Assembly: GCA_947457975.1 (NCBI GenBank)
Contig: CANGYC010000114.1
Span: forward strand, 1 to 7,537
Origin: Comamonadaceae bacterium
Lineage (GTDB): Bacteria > Pseudomonadota > Gammaproteobacteria > Burkholderiales > Burkholderiaceae_C
Length of the DNA: 7,537 nucleotides
Direction of reading: 5' to 3'
Position 1 is the stretch's first letter. Each line of letters begins with the position of its first letter. The translations under genes were made by a program, and so were the position numbers. Positions 1 through 7,537 of the stretch are shown piece after piece. Below the pieces are notes generated by a model. It had not been told where the DNA came from. It made no database searches and saw nothing but the letters and a program-made list of their open reading frames with translations.

Positions 1-1
1 C

Positions 2-1273
2 GCGTCCGGTGGCCGGCCCGGCTTGCCGGTCTGGGCCGTGGGCAGCTTGCTCAGGGCCATCGCCGACAGCTTGGAGGCCCGATTCAACCCCGTGGTGGTG
101 CAGGGCGAAATCAGCAGCTTCACGAGGGCAGCCAGCGGCCACTGCTACTTCACCCTCAAAGATGAGCAGGGCCAGATCCGCTGTGCCTTGTTTCGCCGCG
201 CCGCCTCCCTGTTGGACTTTTCCCCGCGAGACGGCCAGCTGGTCGAAGTGCGGGGTCGGCTGGGGGTGTACGAGCCCCGCGGCGAACTGCAACTGGTGGC
301 CGAGTCGCTCAAGCGGGCCGGCGAGGGGAACCTGTTCGAGCGTTTCCTGCAGCTCAAGGCCCGGCTCGAGGCCGAGGGCTTGTTCGATGCGGGCCGCAAG
401 CGGTCGCTGCCCCTCATGCCGCGCGCCATCGGTGTGGTGACCTCCCTGGGGGCTGCCGCCTTGCACGATGTGCTGAGCACCCTGCGACGGCGCGTGCCGC
501 ACACCCCCGTGGTGGTCTATCCCGCCAGTGTGCAGGGGGCGCAGGCAGCGGCCGAGCTGCAGGCTGCCTTGCGCCAGGCCTATGGCCGCGGCGAGGTCGA
601 TGTGCTGCTGCTGGTGCGCGGCGGCGGGGCCATGGAAGACCTGTGGTCCTTCAATGACGAAGTCCTGGCCCGCCTGATCGTTCAGTCGCCCATGCCGCTG
701 GTGTGCGGGGTGGGGCACGAGACCGACTTCACCATCGCCGACTTCTGCGCCGATGTGCGCGCCCCGACCCCCACGGCGGCGGCCGAGCTGGCGGCGGCCC
801 CTCAGCTCACCTGGCTGGGCGCCCTGGACCTGATGCAGGAGCGCCTGGAGGAGGGCCTGGCCCGCCAGCTCGAGAGCGCTCAGCAGCGCCTGGACCGTGC
901 CGCAGGCCGCCTGGGCCAACCCTCGCACCTGGTCACCCGGGAGCAGGCCCGCCTCAAGCTGCTCGCTCAGCGGCTGTCTCATGCCTCGGCGCTTGGCTTG
1001 GAGCGGCGCGGCGTGGACCTCGAGCGCCGTGGCCAAGCGCTGCCGCGCTTGCGGGATCGGGCACTTGCTGCGCAGGCCCAGCGGCTGGACCAGGCCCGCC
1101 TGCGCCTGGAATTGCTCGACCCAAGCCTGGTGCTCCAGCGAGGCTATGCCTGGCTGACCGACCAGGACGGCCGGGCCCTGACCCGCGCTGCCCAGGCCGA
1201 GCCGGGACAGGCGCTGGTGGCGACCTTGTCCGACGGACAGCTCGACCTGCAGGTCCAGGGCCGCCGGCACTGA
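2..1273 (+). CDS. xseA: Exodeoxyribonuclease VII large subunit, 5'-truncated by window edge
   Basis: This is the catalytic large subunit of exonuclease VII, the cytoplasmic nuclease that degrades single-stranded DNA to oligonucleotides together with several copies of the small subunit XseB. The frame is open from the first complete codon, giving 423 codons plus stop. An N-terminal OB-fold DNA-binding region (about codons 9-105, including [18 protein letters not shown]) is followed by the catalytic domain and then a long, Arg/Gln/Leu-rich helical, coiled-coil-like stretch (about codons 275-375). Counting from base 2, D156 (in LHD), R206 (in RGGG), H239 and D242 (in GHETD) match the E. coli residues D155, R205, H238 and D241 as I recall them. 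The [10 protein letters not shown] signature follows. A TTG at position 23 could start a protein, but no Shine-Dalgarno precedes it and Burkholderiales homologues run further upstream, so the true start is probably outside the window. No terminator lies between it and sodB. Confidence 0.96.
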   Translation, partial: ASGGRPGLPVWAVGSLLRAIADSLEARFNPVVVQGEISSFTRAASGHCYFTLKDEQGQIRCALFRRAASLLDFSPRDGQLVEVRGRLGVYEPRGELQLVAESLKRAGEGNLFERFLQLKARLEAEGLFDAGRKRSLPLMPRAIGVVTSLGAAALHDVLSTLRRRVPHTPVVVYPASVQGAQAAAELQAALRQAYGRGEVDVLLLVRGGGAMEDLWSFNDEVLARLIVQSPMPLVCGVGHETDFTIADFCADVRAPTPTAAAELAAAPQLTWLGALDLMQERLEEGLARQLESAQQRLDRAAGRLGQPSHLVTREQARLKLLAQRLSHASALGLERRGVDLERRGQALPRLRDRALAAQAQRLDQARLRLELLDPSLVLQRGYAWLTDQDGRALTRAAQAEPGQALVATLSDGQLDLQVQGRRH

Positions 1274-1324
1274 CCTACAAGCGGGCGCAATGGACGGGCC
1301 GCAACCGGGTATTGCCAACCTTCC

Positions 1325-1330
1325 TACAAT
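1325..1330 (+). promoter_or_regulatory. Candidate -10 element (TACAAT) for sodB
   Basis: TACAAT matches the sigma-70 -10 consensus at 5 of 6 bases and sits 49 bases before the sodB start, which predicts transcription starting near 1337 at the edge of a T-rich tract. No convincing -35 hexamer lies 16-18 bases upstream; the best TTG-like word (TTGCCA at 1312) is far too close. The call is therefore tentative, and transcription reading through from xseA is the alternative. Confidence 0.35.
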
Positions 1331-1370
1331 CGCGCCTGTTTTTGTTTTTTGTCACCATCCCACCCCCAAA

Positions 1371-1375
1371 GAGGA
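1371..1375 (+). promoter_or_regulatory. Shine-Dalgarno (GAGGA) that fixes the sodB start
   Basis: GAGGA lies 4 bases before the ATG at 1380. It decides in favour of this start over the in-frame ATG at 1290, which would add 30 residues that have no counterpart in iron superoxide dismutases. Confidence 0.75.
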
Positions 1376-1379
1376 CTTT

Positions 1380-1961
1380 ATGGAACACACCCTGCCATCC
1401 CTGCCGTATGCCATCGATGCGCTGGCTCCCCACTACAGCCAGGAAACGCTGGAGTTCCATCACGGCAAGCATCACAACGCTTACGTGGTGAACCTGAACA
1501 ACCTGCAAAAGGGCACCGAGTTCGAGTCCATGACGCTCGAGGAGATCGTCAAGAAATCCAGCGGCGGTATCTACAACAACGCGGCCCAGATCTGGAACCA
1601 CACCTTCTTCTGGAGCTGCATGAAGCCCAGCGGCGGCGGCGAGCCCACCGGCGCCCTGGCTGCAGCCATCAACGCCAAATGGGGCTCCTACGCGGCCTTC
1701 AAGGAGGCCTTCGTGAAGTCGGCTGTGGGCAACTTCGGCTCCGGCTGGACCTGGCTGGTCAAGAAGGCTGACGGTTCGGTGGACATCGTCAACACGGGTG
1801 CCGCCGGCACGCCCCTGACCAGCGCCGACAAAGCCCTGCTGACCGTGGACGTCTGGGAGCACGCCTACTACATCGACTACCGCAACCTGCGCCCTAAATT
1901 CGTCGAGACCTTCTTCGACAAGCTGGTGAACTGGTCGTTTGCCGAGAAGAACTTCGCCTGA
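1380..1961 (+). CDS. sodB: Superoxide dismutase, iron type
   Basis: Cytoplasmic iron superoxide dismutase converts superoxide to hydrogen peroxide and oxygen, normally as a homodimer. The 193 residues equal the length of E. coli SodB and can be aligned almost without gaps. The four metal ligands are present at H27, H74, D157 and H161 (counting Met), within [14 protein letters not shown] and [14 protein letters not shown]. The second-sphere Y35 is present. Q70 in the [11 protein letters not shown] stretch is the glutamine position of iron enzymes. The later GTPLTSA segment lacks the glutamine that manganese enzymes carry there, so iron is the likely cofactor; cambialistic use cannot be excluded from sequence. 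There is no signal peptide. The gene lies 106 bases after xseA and ends at a strong hairpin terminator, so it may be transcribed alone or as the last gene after xseA. Confidence 0.97.
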   Translation: MEHTLPSLPYAIDALAPHYSQETLEFHHGKHHNAYVVNLNNLQKGTEFESMTLEEIVKKSSGGIYNNAAQIWNHTFFWSCMKPSGGGEPTGALAAAINAKWGSYAAFKEAFVKSAVGNFGSGWTWLVKKADGSVDIVNTGAAGTPLTSADKALLTVDVWEHAYYIDYRNLRPKFVETFFDKLVNWSFAEKNFA

Positions 1962-1981
1962 TTACCTCAGGCACTGCGAAC

Positions 1982-2011
1982 ACCCGGTGACTTGTTCACC
2001 GGGTTTTTTTT
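1982..2011 (+). terminator. Intrinsic terminator of sodB
   Basis: An 8-base perfect stem (CCCGGTGA at 1983-1990 with TCACCGGG at 1996-2003) closes a 5-base loop and is followed directly by eight T residues (2004-2011). The A at 1982 can extend the stem by one pair. It begins 20 bases after the sodB stop codon, a classical Rho-independent arrangement. Confidence 0.93.
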
Positions 2012-2032
2012 GCCTCCGAAGTGACAACGGCC

Positions 2033-2062
2033 CTGAAAACCGAGGCTTGGCCGCCTTAAAAT
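2033..2062 (+). promoter_or_regulatory. Candidate sigma-70 promoter for monomeric icd
   Basis: CTGAAA (2033-2038, 4 of 6 to TTGACA) is separated by 18 bases from TAAAAT (2057-2062, 5 of 6 to TATAAT). It lies just after the sodB terminator, where a new promoter is expected. Initiation near 2069 would give an untranslated leader of about 136 bases before the TTG start at 2205. Confidence 0.45.
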
Positions 2063-2081
2063 TTCGCGATGTGGTAGCCAA

Positions 2082-2096
2082 GTTCAAAAAATGAAC
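2082..2096 (+). repeat. Perfect inverted repeat, operator-like, in the icd leader
   Basis: GTTCA (2082-2086) and TGAAC (2092-2096) are perfect inverted arms around five A residues. The element falls just downstream of the predicted transcription start near 2069. It could be a repressor site or a weak RNA hairpin; the arms are short enough that chance is also possible. Confidence 0.35.
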
Positions 2097-2191
2097 GTGT
2101 GGTCAGAGGCCTGAAAGCACAATCCCCGACCATGCGTCAGTTGTGCCCAGCACGGCCCGGCGCCCAGCCACTTTCTCTCAGACAAATACAC

Positions 2192-2196
2192 AGGAG
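2192..2196 (+). promoter_or_regulatory. Shine-Dalgarno (AGGAG) selecting a TTG start
   Basis: AGGAG lies 8 bases before the TTG at 2205. No ATG or GTG in the same frame sits near this position, and the conserved family N-terminus begins at this codon, so the pair identifies TTG as the start. Confidence 0.8.
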
Positions 2197-2204
2197 CAAG
2201 CACC

Positions 2205-4439
<2,235 letters not shown>

Positions 4440-4454
4440 GCTTCATCGCCCATG

Positions 4455-4487
4455 AAAAAACCTCCCGCGGTGCGGGAGGTTTTTTTT
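4455..4487. terminator. Bidirectional intrinsic terminator between convergent genes
   Basis: The perfect stem CCTCCCGC (4461-4468) with GCGGGAGG (4472-4479) closes a GGT triloop. Six A residues precede it (4455-4460) and eight T residues follow (4480-4487), so each strand reads a GC-rich hairpin followed by a U-run. It lies 15 bases after the monomeric icd stop and 21 bases beyond the stop of the minus-strand DUF192 gene, and so can end both transcripts. Confidence 0.95.
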
Positions 4488-4508
4488 CGCCCTGAAAGGG
4501 CTGCAGGC

Positions 4509-4979
4509 TCAGCGGAAGATCCCCGGGGCCTTGAGCTTGGAGCCTGCCTTGAGGCCCCGCTTGGCAAACCAGCCCTGGTGCATCTCCAGGACATAGCGAA
4601 CCGGTGCGCTGGAGCAGTGCGAGTCCAGCGCCTGGGGCTTCATGTCTGCCAGGTTGACGATGGTGCCGTCGTCGGCGATGAAGGCCGCTGTCAGCGGCAG
4701 CAAGGTGTTCTTCATCCAGAAGCACTGGGTGGCCGGCTGCTCGAACACAAAGAGCATGCCTTCGTTGGCGGGCATGTCGGTGCGGAACATCAGGCCCGTG
4801 GCGCGCTGCTCAGATGTGGCGGCGACCTGCGCCTGGATCAGGTGCATGCCCGCCGAGACGGTGGTGCGGGGCAGTTGCAGCTGCGGCTGGTTGTCGGCCC
4901 AGGCGGCCAGGCACACCAGCGCGCTCAGCGTGCCCGCCAGCCAGCGGCGAGCTTGGGAAAACAGTCCTTGAAGGGCCAT
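4509..4979 (-). CDS. DUF192 family protein, predicted exported
   Basis: A small protein of 156 residues belonging to the DUF192 family, whose biochemical role is not established. The N-terminus looks like a Sec signal peptide: R11 and R12, a hydrophobic stretch from W13 to about A26, and an A-W-A motif at 26-28 with likely cleavage before D29. The mature protein, about 128 residues, would be periplasmic or released. Family hallmarks are R59-x-x-G-L-M-F-R66, GMLFVF (74-79), FWMKNT (87-92) followed by LPL, the strand AFIADDGTIVNLADM, and the C-terminal YVLEMHQGWFAKRGLKAG. C86 and C122 could form a disulfide outside the cytoplasm. The ATG at 4979 gives the signal peptide a proper n-region, but no Shine-Dalgarno is visible before it. 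The gene is convergent with the monomeric icd and divergent from the dimeric icd, so it is probably transcribed alone. No minus-strand promoter is clear. Confidence 0.9.
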   Translation of the reverse strand: MALQGLFSQARRWLAGTLSALVCLAAWADNQPQLQLPRTTVSAGMHLIQAQVAATSEQRATGLMFRTDMPANEGMLFVFEQPATQCFWMKNTLLPLTAAFIADDGTIVNLADMKPQALDSHCSSAPVRYVLEMHQGWFAKRGLKAGSKLKAPGIFR

Positions 4980-5018
4980 GGTTGGAGCGGGGCGTGAATG
5001 CCGTTTGTCGAGGGGAGC

Positions 5019-5032
5019 CTTGAGACCTCAAG
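5019..5032. repeat. Perfect 14-base palindrome upstream of dimeric icd, possible operator
   Basis: CTTGAG (5019-5024) and CTCAAG (5027-5032) are perfect inverted arms around AC. The element ends two bases before the -10-like TAGAAT and lies in the gap between two divergent genes, a position typical for a transcription factor site. The regulator is unknown. Confidence 0.45.
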
Positions 5033-5034
5033 AC

Positions 5035-5040
5035 TAGAAT
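5035..5040 (+). promoter_or_regulatory. Candidate -10 element (TAGAAT) for dimeric icd
   Basis: TAGAAT matches the -10 consensus at 5 of 6 bases, 41 bases before the ATG, predicting a leader of about 35 bases. No good -35 is found at 16-18 bases upstream, where the sequence is G-rich, which would fit dependence on an activator at the adjacent palindrome. Confidence 0.4.
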
Positions 5041-5081
5041 CAAACGCATTATTTCGTAAATCGCGGCCAGCCTTTTCATTC

Positions 5082-6338
5082 ATGTACCAGCACATCCAGG
5101 TCCCCGCGCAGGGGCAGAAGATCACCCTCAATGCGGATCAGACGCTCCGGGTACCGGATCAGCCCATCATTGCCTTCATCGAGGGCGATGGCGTGGGCGT
5201 CGATGTCAGCCCGGTGATGCGCCGCGTGGTCGATGCCGCCGTGGCCAAGGCCTATGGCGATCGCCGCCGCATCCACTGGATGGAGGTTTTCGCTGGGGAG
5301 AAGGCCACCCGCTTGTATGGCCCAGACGTCTGGCTGCCCGACGAAACCCTGCAGGCAGTGCGTGAGCATGTGGTTTCCATCAAGGGCCCCTTGACGACCC
5401 CTGTCGGCGGCGGCATCCGCTCGCTCAATGTCACCCTTCGTCAGGAGCTGGACCTGTATGTCTGTCTGCGCCCGGTGCAGTACTTCAAGGGTGTGCCTTC
5501 GCCCCTGAAAGAGCCCGAAAAGACGAACATGGTGCTCTTCCGGGAGAACTCGGAGGATCTGTACGCCGGCATCGAGTACGAGGCCGGCTCCGAGGAAGCC
5601 AAGAAGGTGGTGCGCTTTTTCACCCAGGAGATGGGTGTCAATCCCAGCCGCCTGCCGGCCACCTCGGCCATTGGCCTCAAACCGGTGTCGCGCGAGGGCA
5701 CCGAGCGCCTGGTGCGCCAGGCCATCCAGTACGCCATCGACCACCACAAGCCCAGCGTCACCCTCGTGCACAAGGGCAACATCATGAAGTACACGGAAGG
5801 CGGCTTTCGCGACTGGGGCTACGCCCTGGCCCAGCGCGAGTTCGGCGCCAAGCCGATCGATGGCGGCCCCTGGTGCCGGCTCAAGCATCCCAGGACCGGC
5901 AAGGACATCTTCATCAAGGACGTGATTGCAGACGCCTTTTTGCAGCAGATCCTGATGCGTCCAGCCGAATACAGCGTGGTGGCCACCCTCAACCTCAATG
6001 GCGATTACCTCTCCGATGCCCTGGCGGCCCAGGTGGGCGGCATGGGTATTGCGCCGGGCGCCAACCTCGGCGATGCGGTGGCCATGTTCGAGGCCACCCA
6101 CGGGACTGCTCCCAAGTACGCGGGCATGGACTACGTGAACCCGGGCTCCAGCATCCTGTCGGCCGAGATGATGCTGCGCCACATGGGCTGGACCGAGCCG
6201 GCAGACCTCCTCATCGCTGCCCTGGAGCGCGCCATCCTCAGCAAACGGGTCACCTACGACTTTGCCCGCCTGATGGAAGGCGCCACCCAGGTCAGCTGCT
6301 CCGGCTTCGGCCAGGTGATGATCGAGCACATGGATTGA
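5082..6338 (+). CDS. icd: Isocitrate dehydrogenase, NADP-dependent, homodimeric (E. coli Icd type)
   Basis: This enzyme of the isocitrate/isopropylmalate dehydrogenase fold performs isocitrate + NADP+ to 2-oxoglutarate + CO2 + NADPH in the TCA cycle. The 418 residues align with E. coli Icd (416) with a constant offset of one. Substrate residues are S114, N116, R120, R130, R154, Y161 and K231; metal ligands are D284, D308 and D312. NADP determinants H340, K345, Y346, N353, Y392 and R396 are all present, so NADP rather than NAD is expected. S114 is the serine that AceK phosphorylates in E. coli to divert carbon into the glyoxylate bypass. The frame is open to an ATG at 4998, but the start at 5082 is preferred because [16 protein letters not shown] matches the family N-terminus and the candidate promoter lies inside the longer version. 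No Shine-Dalgarno is visible before 5082. It stands alone, with clpS beginning 53 bases later. Confidence 0.97.
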   Translation: MYQHIQVPAQGQKITLNADQTLRVPDQPIIAFIEGDGVGVDVSPVMRRVVDAAVAKAYGDRRRIHWMEVFAGEKATRLYGPDVWLPDETLQAVREHVVSIKGPLTTPVGGGIRSLNVTLRQELDLYVCLRPVQYFKGVPSPLKEPEKTNMVLFRENSEDLYAGIEYEAGSEEAKKVVRFFTQEMGVNPSRLPATSAIGLKPVSREGTERLVRQAIQYAIDHHKPSVTLVHKGNIMKYTEGGFRDWGYALAQREFGAKPIDGGPWCRLKHPRTGKDIFIKDVIADAFLQQILMRPAEYSVVATLNLNGDYLSDALAAQVGGMGIAPGANLGDAVAMFEATHGTAPKYAGMDYVNPGSSILSAEMMLRHMGWTEPADLLIAALERAILSKRVTYDFARLMEGATQVSCSGFGQVMIEHMD

Positions 6339-6379
6339 AGGCCATGCACGGCCGCCCCCCCTGAGCCGGCTGTGATCGT

Positions 6380-6385
6380 TAGAAT
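6380..6385 (+). promoter_or_regulatory. Candidate -10 element (TAGAAT) placing the clpS start at +1
   Basis: TAGAAT (5 of 6 to consensus) ends six bases before the clpS ATG at 6392, so transcription would begin at or within a base or two of the A of the start codon. No recognisable -35 hexamer is found upstream. It is the same hexamer seen upstream of the dimeric icd. Confidence 0.45.
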
Positions 6386-6391
6386 GGTTTT

Positions 6392-6763
6392 ATGGCGACG
6401 AAATTACCCCAAGTTCCTACGCCACCGGGTCTTCCCACCTTGCGTCCCGACGCTCCCAGCGGCGGGGATTCGGTGGTCCTCGAGCGCAGGCCAGAGAAGG
6501 TCTTGCCACCGCAGATGTATCAGGTGGTTCTCCTGAACGACGACTACACCCCGATGGAGTTCGTGGTGATCGTCATCCAGGAGTTCTTCAACAAGGACCG
6601 AGAAACGGCCACGCAGATCATGCTCAAGATTCACCTGGACGGCAAAGGGGTGTGCGGCGTCTTCTCCAAGGACGTGGCCAACACCAAGGTTGAGCAGGTC
6701 ACCGAAGCCGCGCGCAAGAACGGCCACCCTCTGCAATGCATCTGCGAACCGGTTGAATTGTGA
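6392..6763 (+). CDS. clpS: ATP-dependent Clp protease adaptor ClpS
   Basis: ClpS recognises N-degron substrates with bulky hydrophobic N-terminal residues and hands them to ClpA for degradation by ClpP. The 123 residues contain the whole fold: [23 protein letters not shown], then [13 protein letters not shown], then the C-terminal helix and [13 protein letters not shown]. The amino-terminal-residue pocket is intact: N49, D50, D51, the gatekeeper-like M55, and H81 match E. coli N34, D35, D36, M40 and H66. The offset of 15 reflects a longer N-terminal arm, rich in proline and glycine (residues 6-25), likely flexible; in E. coli this arm is needed for delivery to ClpA. No Shine-Dalgarno precedes the ATG and a -10-like hexamer lies immediately upstream, so the mRNA may be leaderless. 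clpA follows after 61 bases without a terminator, so the two genes are probably an operon. Confidence 0.97.
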   Translation: MATKLPQVPTPPGLPTLRPDAPSGGDSVVLERRPEKVLPPQMYQVVLLNDDYTPMEFVVIVIQEFFNKDRETATQIMLKIHLDGKGVCGVFSKDVANTKVEQVTEAARKNGHPLQCICEPVEL

Positions 6764-6812
6764 GAAACGCCCCCATCTCCCCTTCAACCCCCCGATTCAA
6801 GGGCGCAAGCCG

Positions 6813-6820
6813 AAAGGAAG
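6813..6820 (+). promoter_or_regulatory. Shine-Dalgarno of clpA
   Basis: AAAGGAAG ends four bases before the ATG at 6825 and supports that start. It contrasts with clpS just upstream, which has none. Confidence 0.75.
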
Positions 6821-6824
6821 ATCA

Positions 6825-7537
6825 ATGATTGCCCAGGAACTAGAAGTCAGCTTGCACATGGCCTTCGTCGAGGCACGGCAGCAGCGCCACGAGTTCATCA
6901 CCGTGGAGCACCTCCTGCTGGCCCTGCTGGACAACCCTAGCGCGGCTGAAGTGCTGAGGGCCTGCTCCGCGAATGTGGAGGACCTGCGCAAGTCGCTGTC
7001 CAACTTCATCAAGGACAACACCCCCCAGGTTGCTGGCACCGACGACGTGGACACCCAGCCGACGCTGGGCTTCCAGCGTGTCATCCAGCGCGCCATCATG
7101 CATGTGCAATCCACAGGCAATGGCAAGAAGGAAGTCACCGGCGCCAACGTGCTGGTGGCCATCTTCGGCGAAAAAGATTCTCACGCCGTGTACTACCTGC
7201 ACCAGCAGGGCGTCACGCGCCTGGATGTGGTGAACTTCATCGCCCACGGCATCAAGAAGAGCGACCCGCCCGAGCCCAGCAAGCCCGGTGAGAGCGCTGC
7301 CGAGAACGAAGAAACCGCCGAGAAGAACGAAAAGGCCTCCCCGCTCGAGCAGTACACCCAGAACCTAAACCAGCAGGCCCTGGCCGGCAAGATCGATCCG
7401 CTCATCGGCCGCGAATTCGAGGTCGAGCGTGTCATCCAGATCCTGTGCCGCCGCCGCAAGAACAACCCGCTGCTGGTGGGCGAAGCCGGTGGGGGCAAGA
7501 CCGCCATCGCCGAGGGCCTGGCGTGGCGCATCACGCA
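6825..7537 (+). CDS. clpA: ATP-dependent Clp protease ATP-binding subunit ClpA, 3'-truncated by window edge
   Basis: ClpA is the hexameric AAA+ unfoldase that feeds proteins into ClpP. The window shows the first 237 residues. The N-domain (about 1-142) starts [14 protein letters not shown] and includes [15 protein letters not shown], with E23 and E28 in the region that binds ClpS in E. coli. A charged, probably flexible linker rich in Glu, Lys and Pro (about 144-172) follows, then the start of the first AAA+ domain: [18 protein letters not shown] and [13 protein letters not shown]. The Walker A motif at 219-226 keeps the G-x4-G-K-T frame (K225, T226), but residue 223, which I recall as valine in ClpA proteins, is glycine. 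The rest of the protein lies beyond the window. It is probably co-transcribed with clpS. Confidence 0.97.
   Translation, partial: MIAQELEVSLHMAFVEARQQRHEFITVEHLLLALLDNPSAAEVLRACSANVEDLRKSLSNFIKDNTPQVAGTDDVDTQPTLGFQRVIQRAIMHVQSTGNGKKEVTGANVLVAIFGEKDSHAVYYLHQQGVTRLDVVNFIAHGIKKSDPPEPSKPGESAAENEETAEKNEKASPLEQYTQNLNQQALAGKIDPLIGREFEVERVIQILCRRRKNNPLLVGEAGGGKTAIAEGLAWRIT

Noticed and set aside
1337..1351. T-rich tract before sodB as a terminator of xseA
   Set aside because: No stable hairpin lies immediately upstream, so it lacks the stem needed for an intrinsic terminator.
1290..1379. A 30-residue N-terminal extension of SodB
   Set aside because: The ATG at 1290 has no ribosome binding site, the extra residues are not signal-like, and GAGGA points to the ATG at 1380, which gives the standard 193-residue protein.
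4452..4997. A 181-codon plus-strand open frame across the DUF192 gene
   Set aside because: It starts inside the bidirectional terminator and is antisense to a gene with a signal peptide and DUF192 motifs.
4998..5081. A 28-residue N-terminal extension of the dimeric isocitrate dehydrogenase
   Set aside because: Homologues begin at the residue encoded at 5082, and the longer form would include the candidate promoter and palindrome as coding sequence.
5076..6329. A 417-codon open frame on the minus strand opposite the dimeric icd
   Set aside because: Same compositional shadow effect; the plus-strand frame has every catalytic residue of Icd, while the antisense product resembles nothing.
6340..6353. 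GGCC-atgcac-GGCC hairpin after dimeric icd as a terminator
   Set aside because: Only four base pairs and no T-run follow; read-through into clpS is possible but no intrinsic terminator can be claimed.
6780..6803. CCCTT/AAGGG pairing in the clpS-clpA gap as an attenuator or terminator
   Set aside because: Five pairs across a 14-base loop without a T-run is weak; the region is simply C-rich.

Overview
The window is a GC-rich stretch of bacterial chromosome with dense, ordinary housekeeping gene content. The protein sequences and the gene order (xseA, sodB, monomeric icd, a secreted DUF192 protein, dimeric icd, clpS, clpA) look like Betaproteobacteria, order Burkholderiales, most likely Comamonadaceae. 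That assignment rests on remembered family resemblance, not on a search. I see no mobile element, CRISPR array, tRNA or rRNA gene, and no stretch over 300 bases without a gene. The longest gap is 1962-2204.

Layout. Positions 2-1273 hold the exonuclease VII large subunit (xseA), cut at its 5' end by the window edge. sodB (1380-1961, iron-type superoxide dismutase) follows on the same strand, with its own ribosome binding site and a strong intrinsic terminator at 1982-2011. A 243-base gap carries a plausible promoter and a small perfect inverted repeat. It leads to a monomeric NADP-dependent isocitrate dehydrogenase (2205-4439) that starts with TTG. A long perfect hairpin at 4455-4487 ends this gene and also serves the converging minus-strand gene for a small exported DUF192 protein (4509-4979). 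The divergent gap 4980-5081 contains a perfect 14-base palindrome next to a -10-like hexamer. After it comes a second, structurally unrelated isocitrate dehydrogenase of the E. coli Icd type (5082-6338). The last unit is clpS (6392-6763) with clpA (6825 to the window end, truncated at 3'). These are the adaptor and the AAA+ unfoldase of the ClpAP protease.

How the genes work together. The two isocitrate dehydrogenases catalyse the same reaction (isocitrate + NADP+ to 2-oxoglutarate + CO2 + NADPH) on different folds. Only the dimeric one carries the serine that AceK phosphorylates in E. coli, so the pair could give differently regulated flux at the TCA/glyoxylate branch point. SodB handles superoxide, and NADPH from either enzyme would support antioxidant reduction, although nothing in the sequence shows co-regulation. 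ClpS and ClpA form a classical N-end-rule pair.

I found no previously undescribed system. The points most worth a second look are: the unlinked duplication of function by the two enzymes; a lost arginine in the NADP-phosphate loop of the monomeric enzyme; the palindrome upstream of the dimeric icd; the probably leaderless clpS transcript; and an unusual glycine inside the ClpA Walker A motif.
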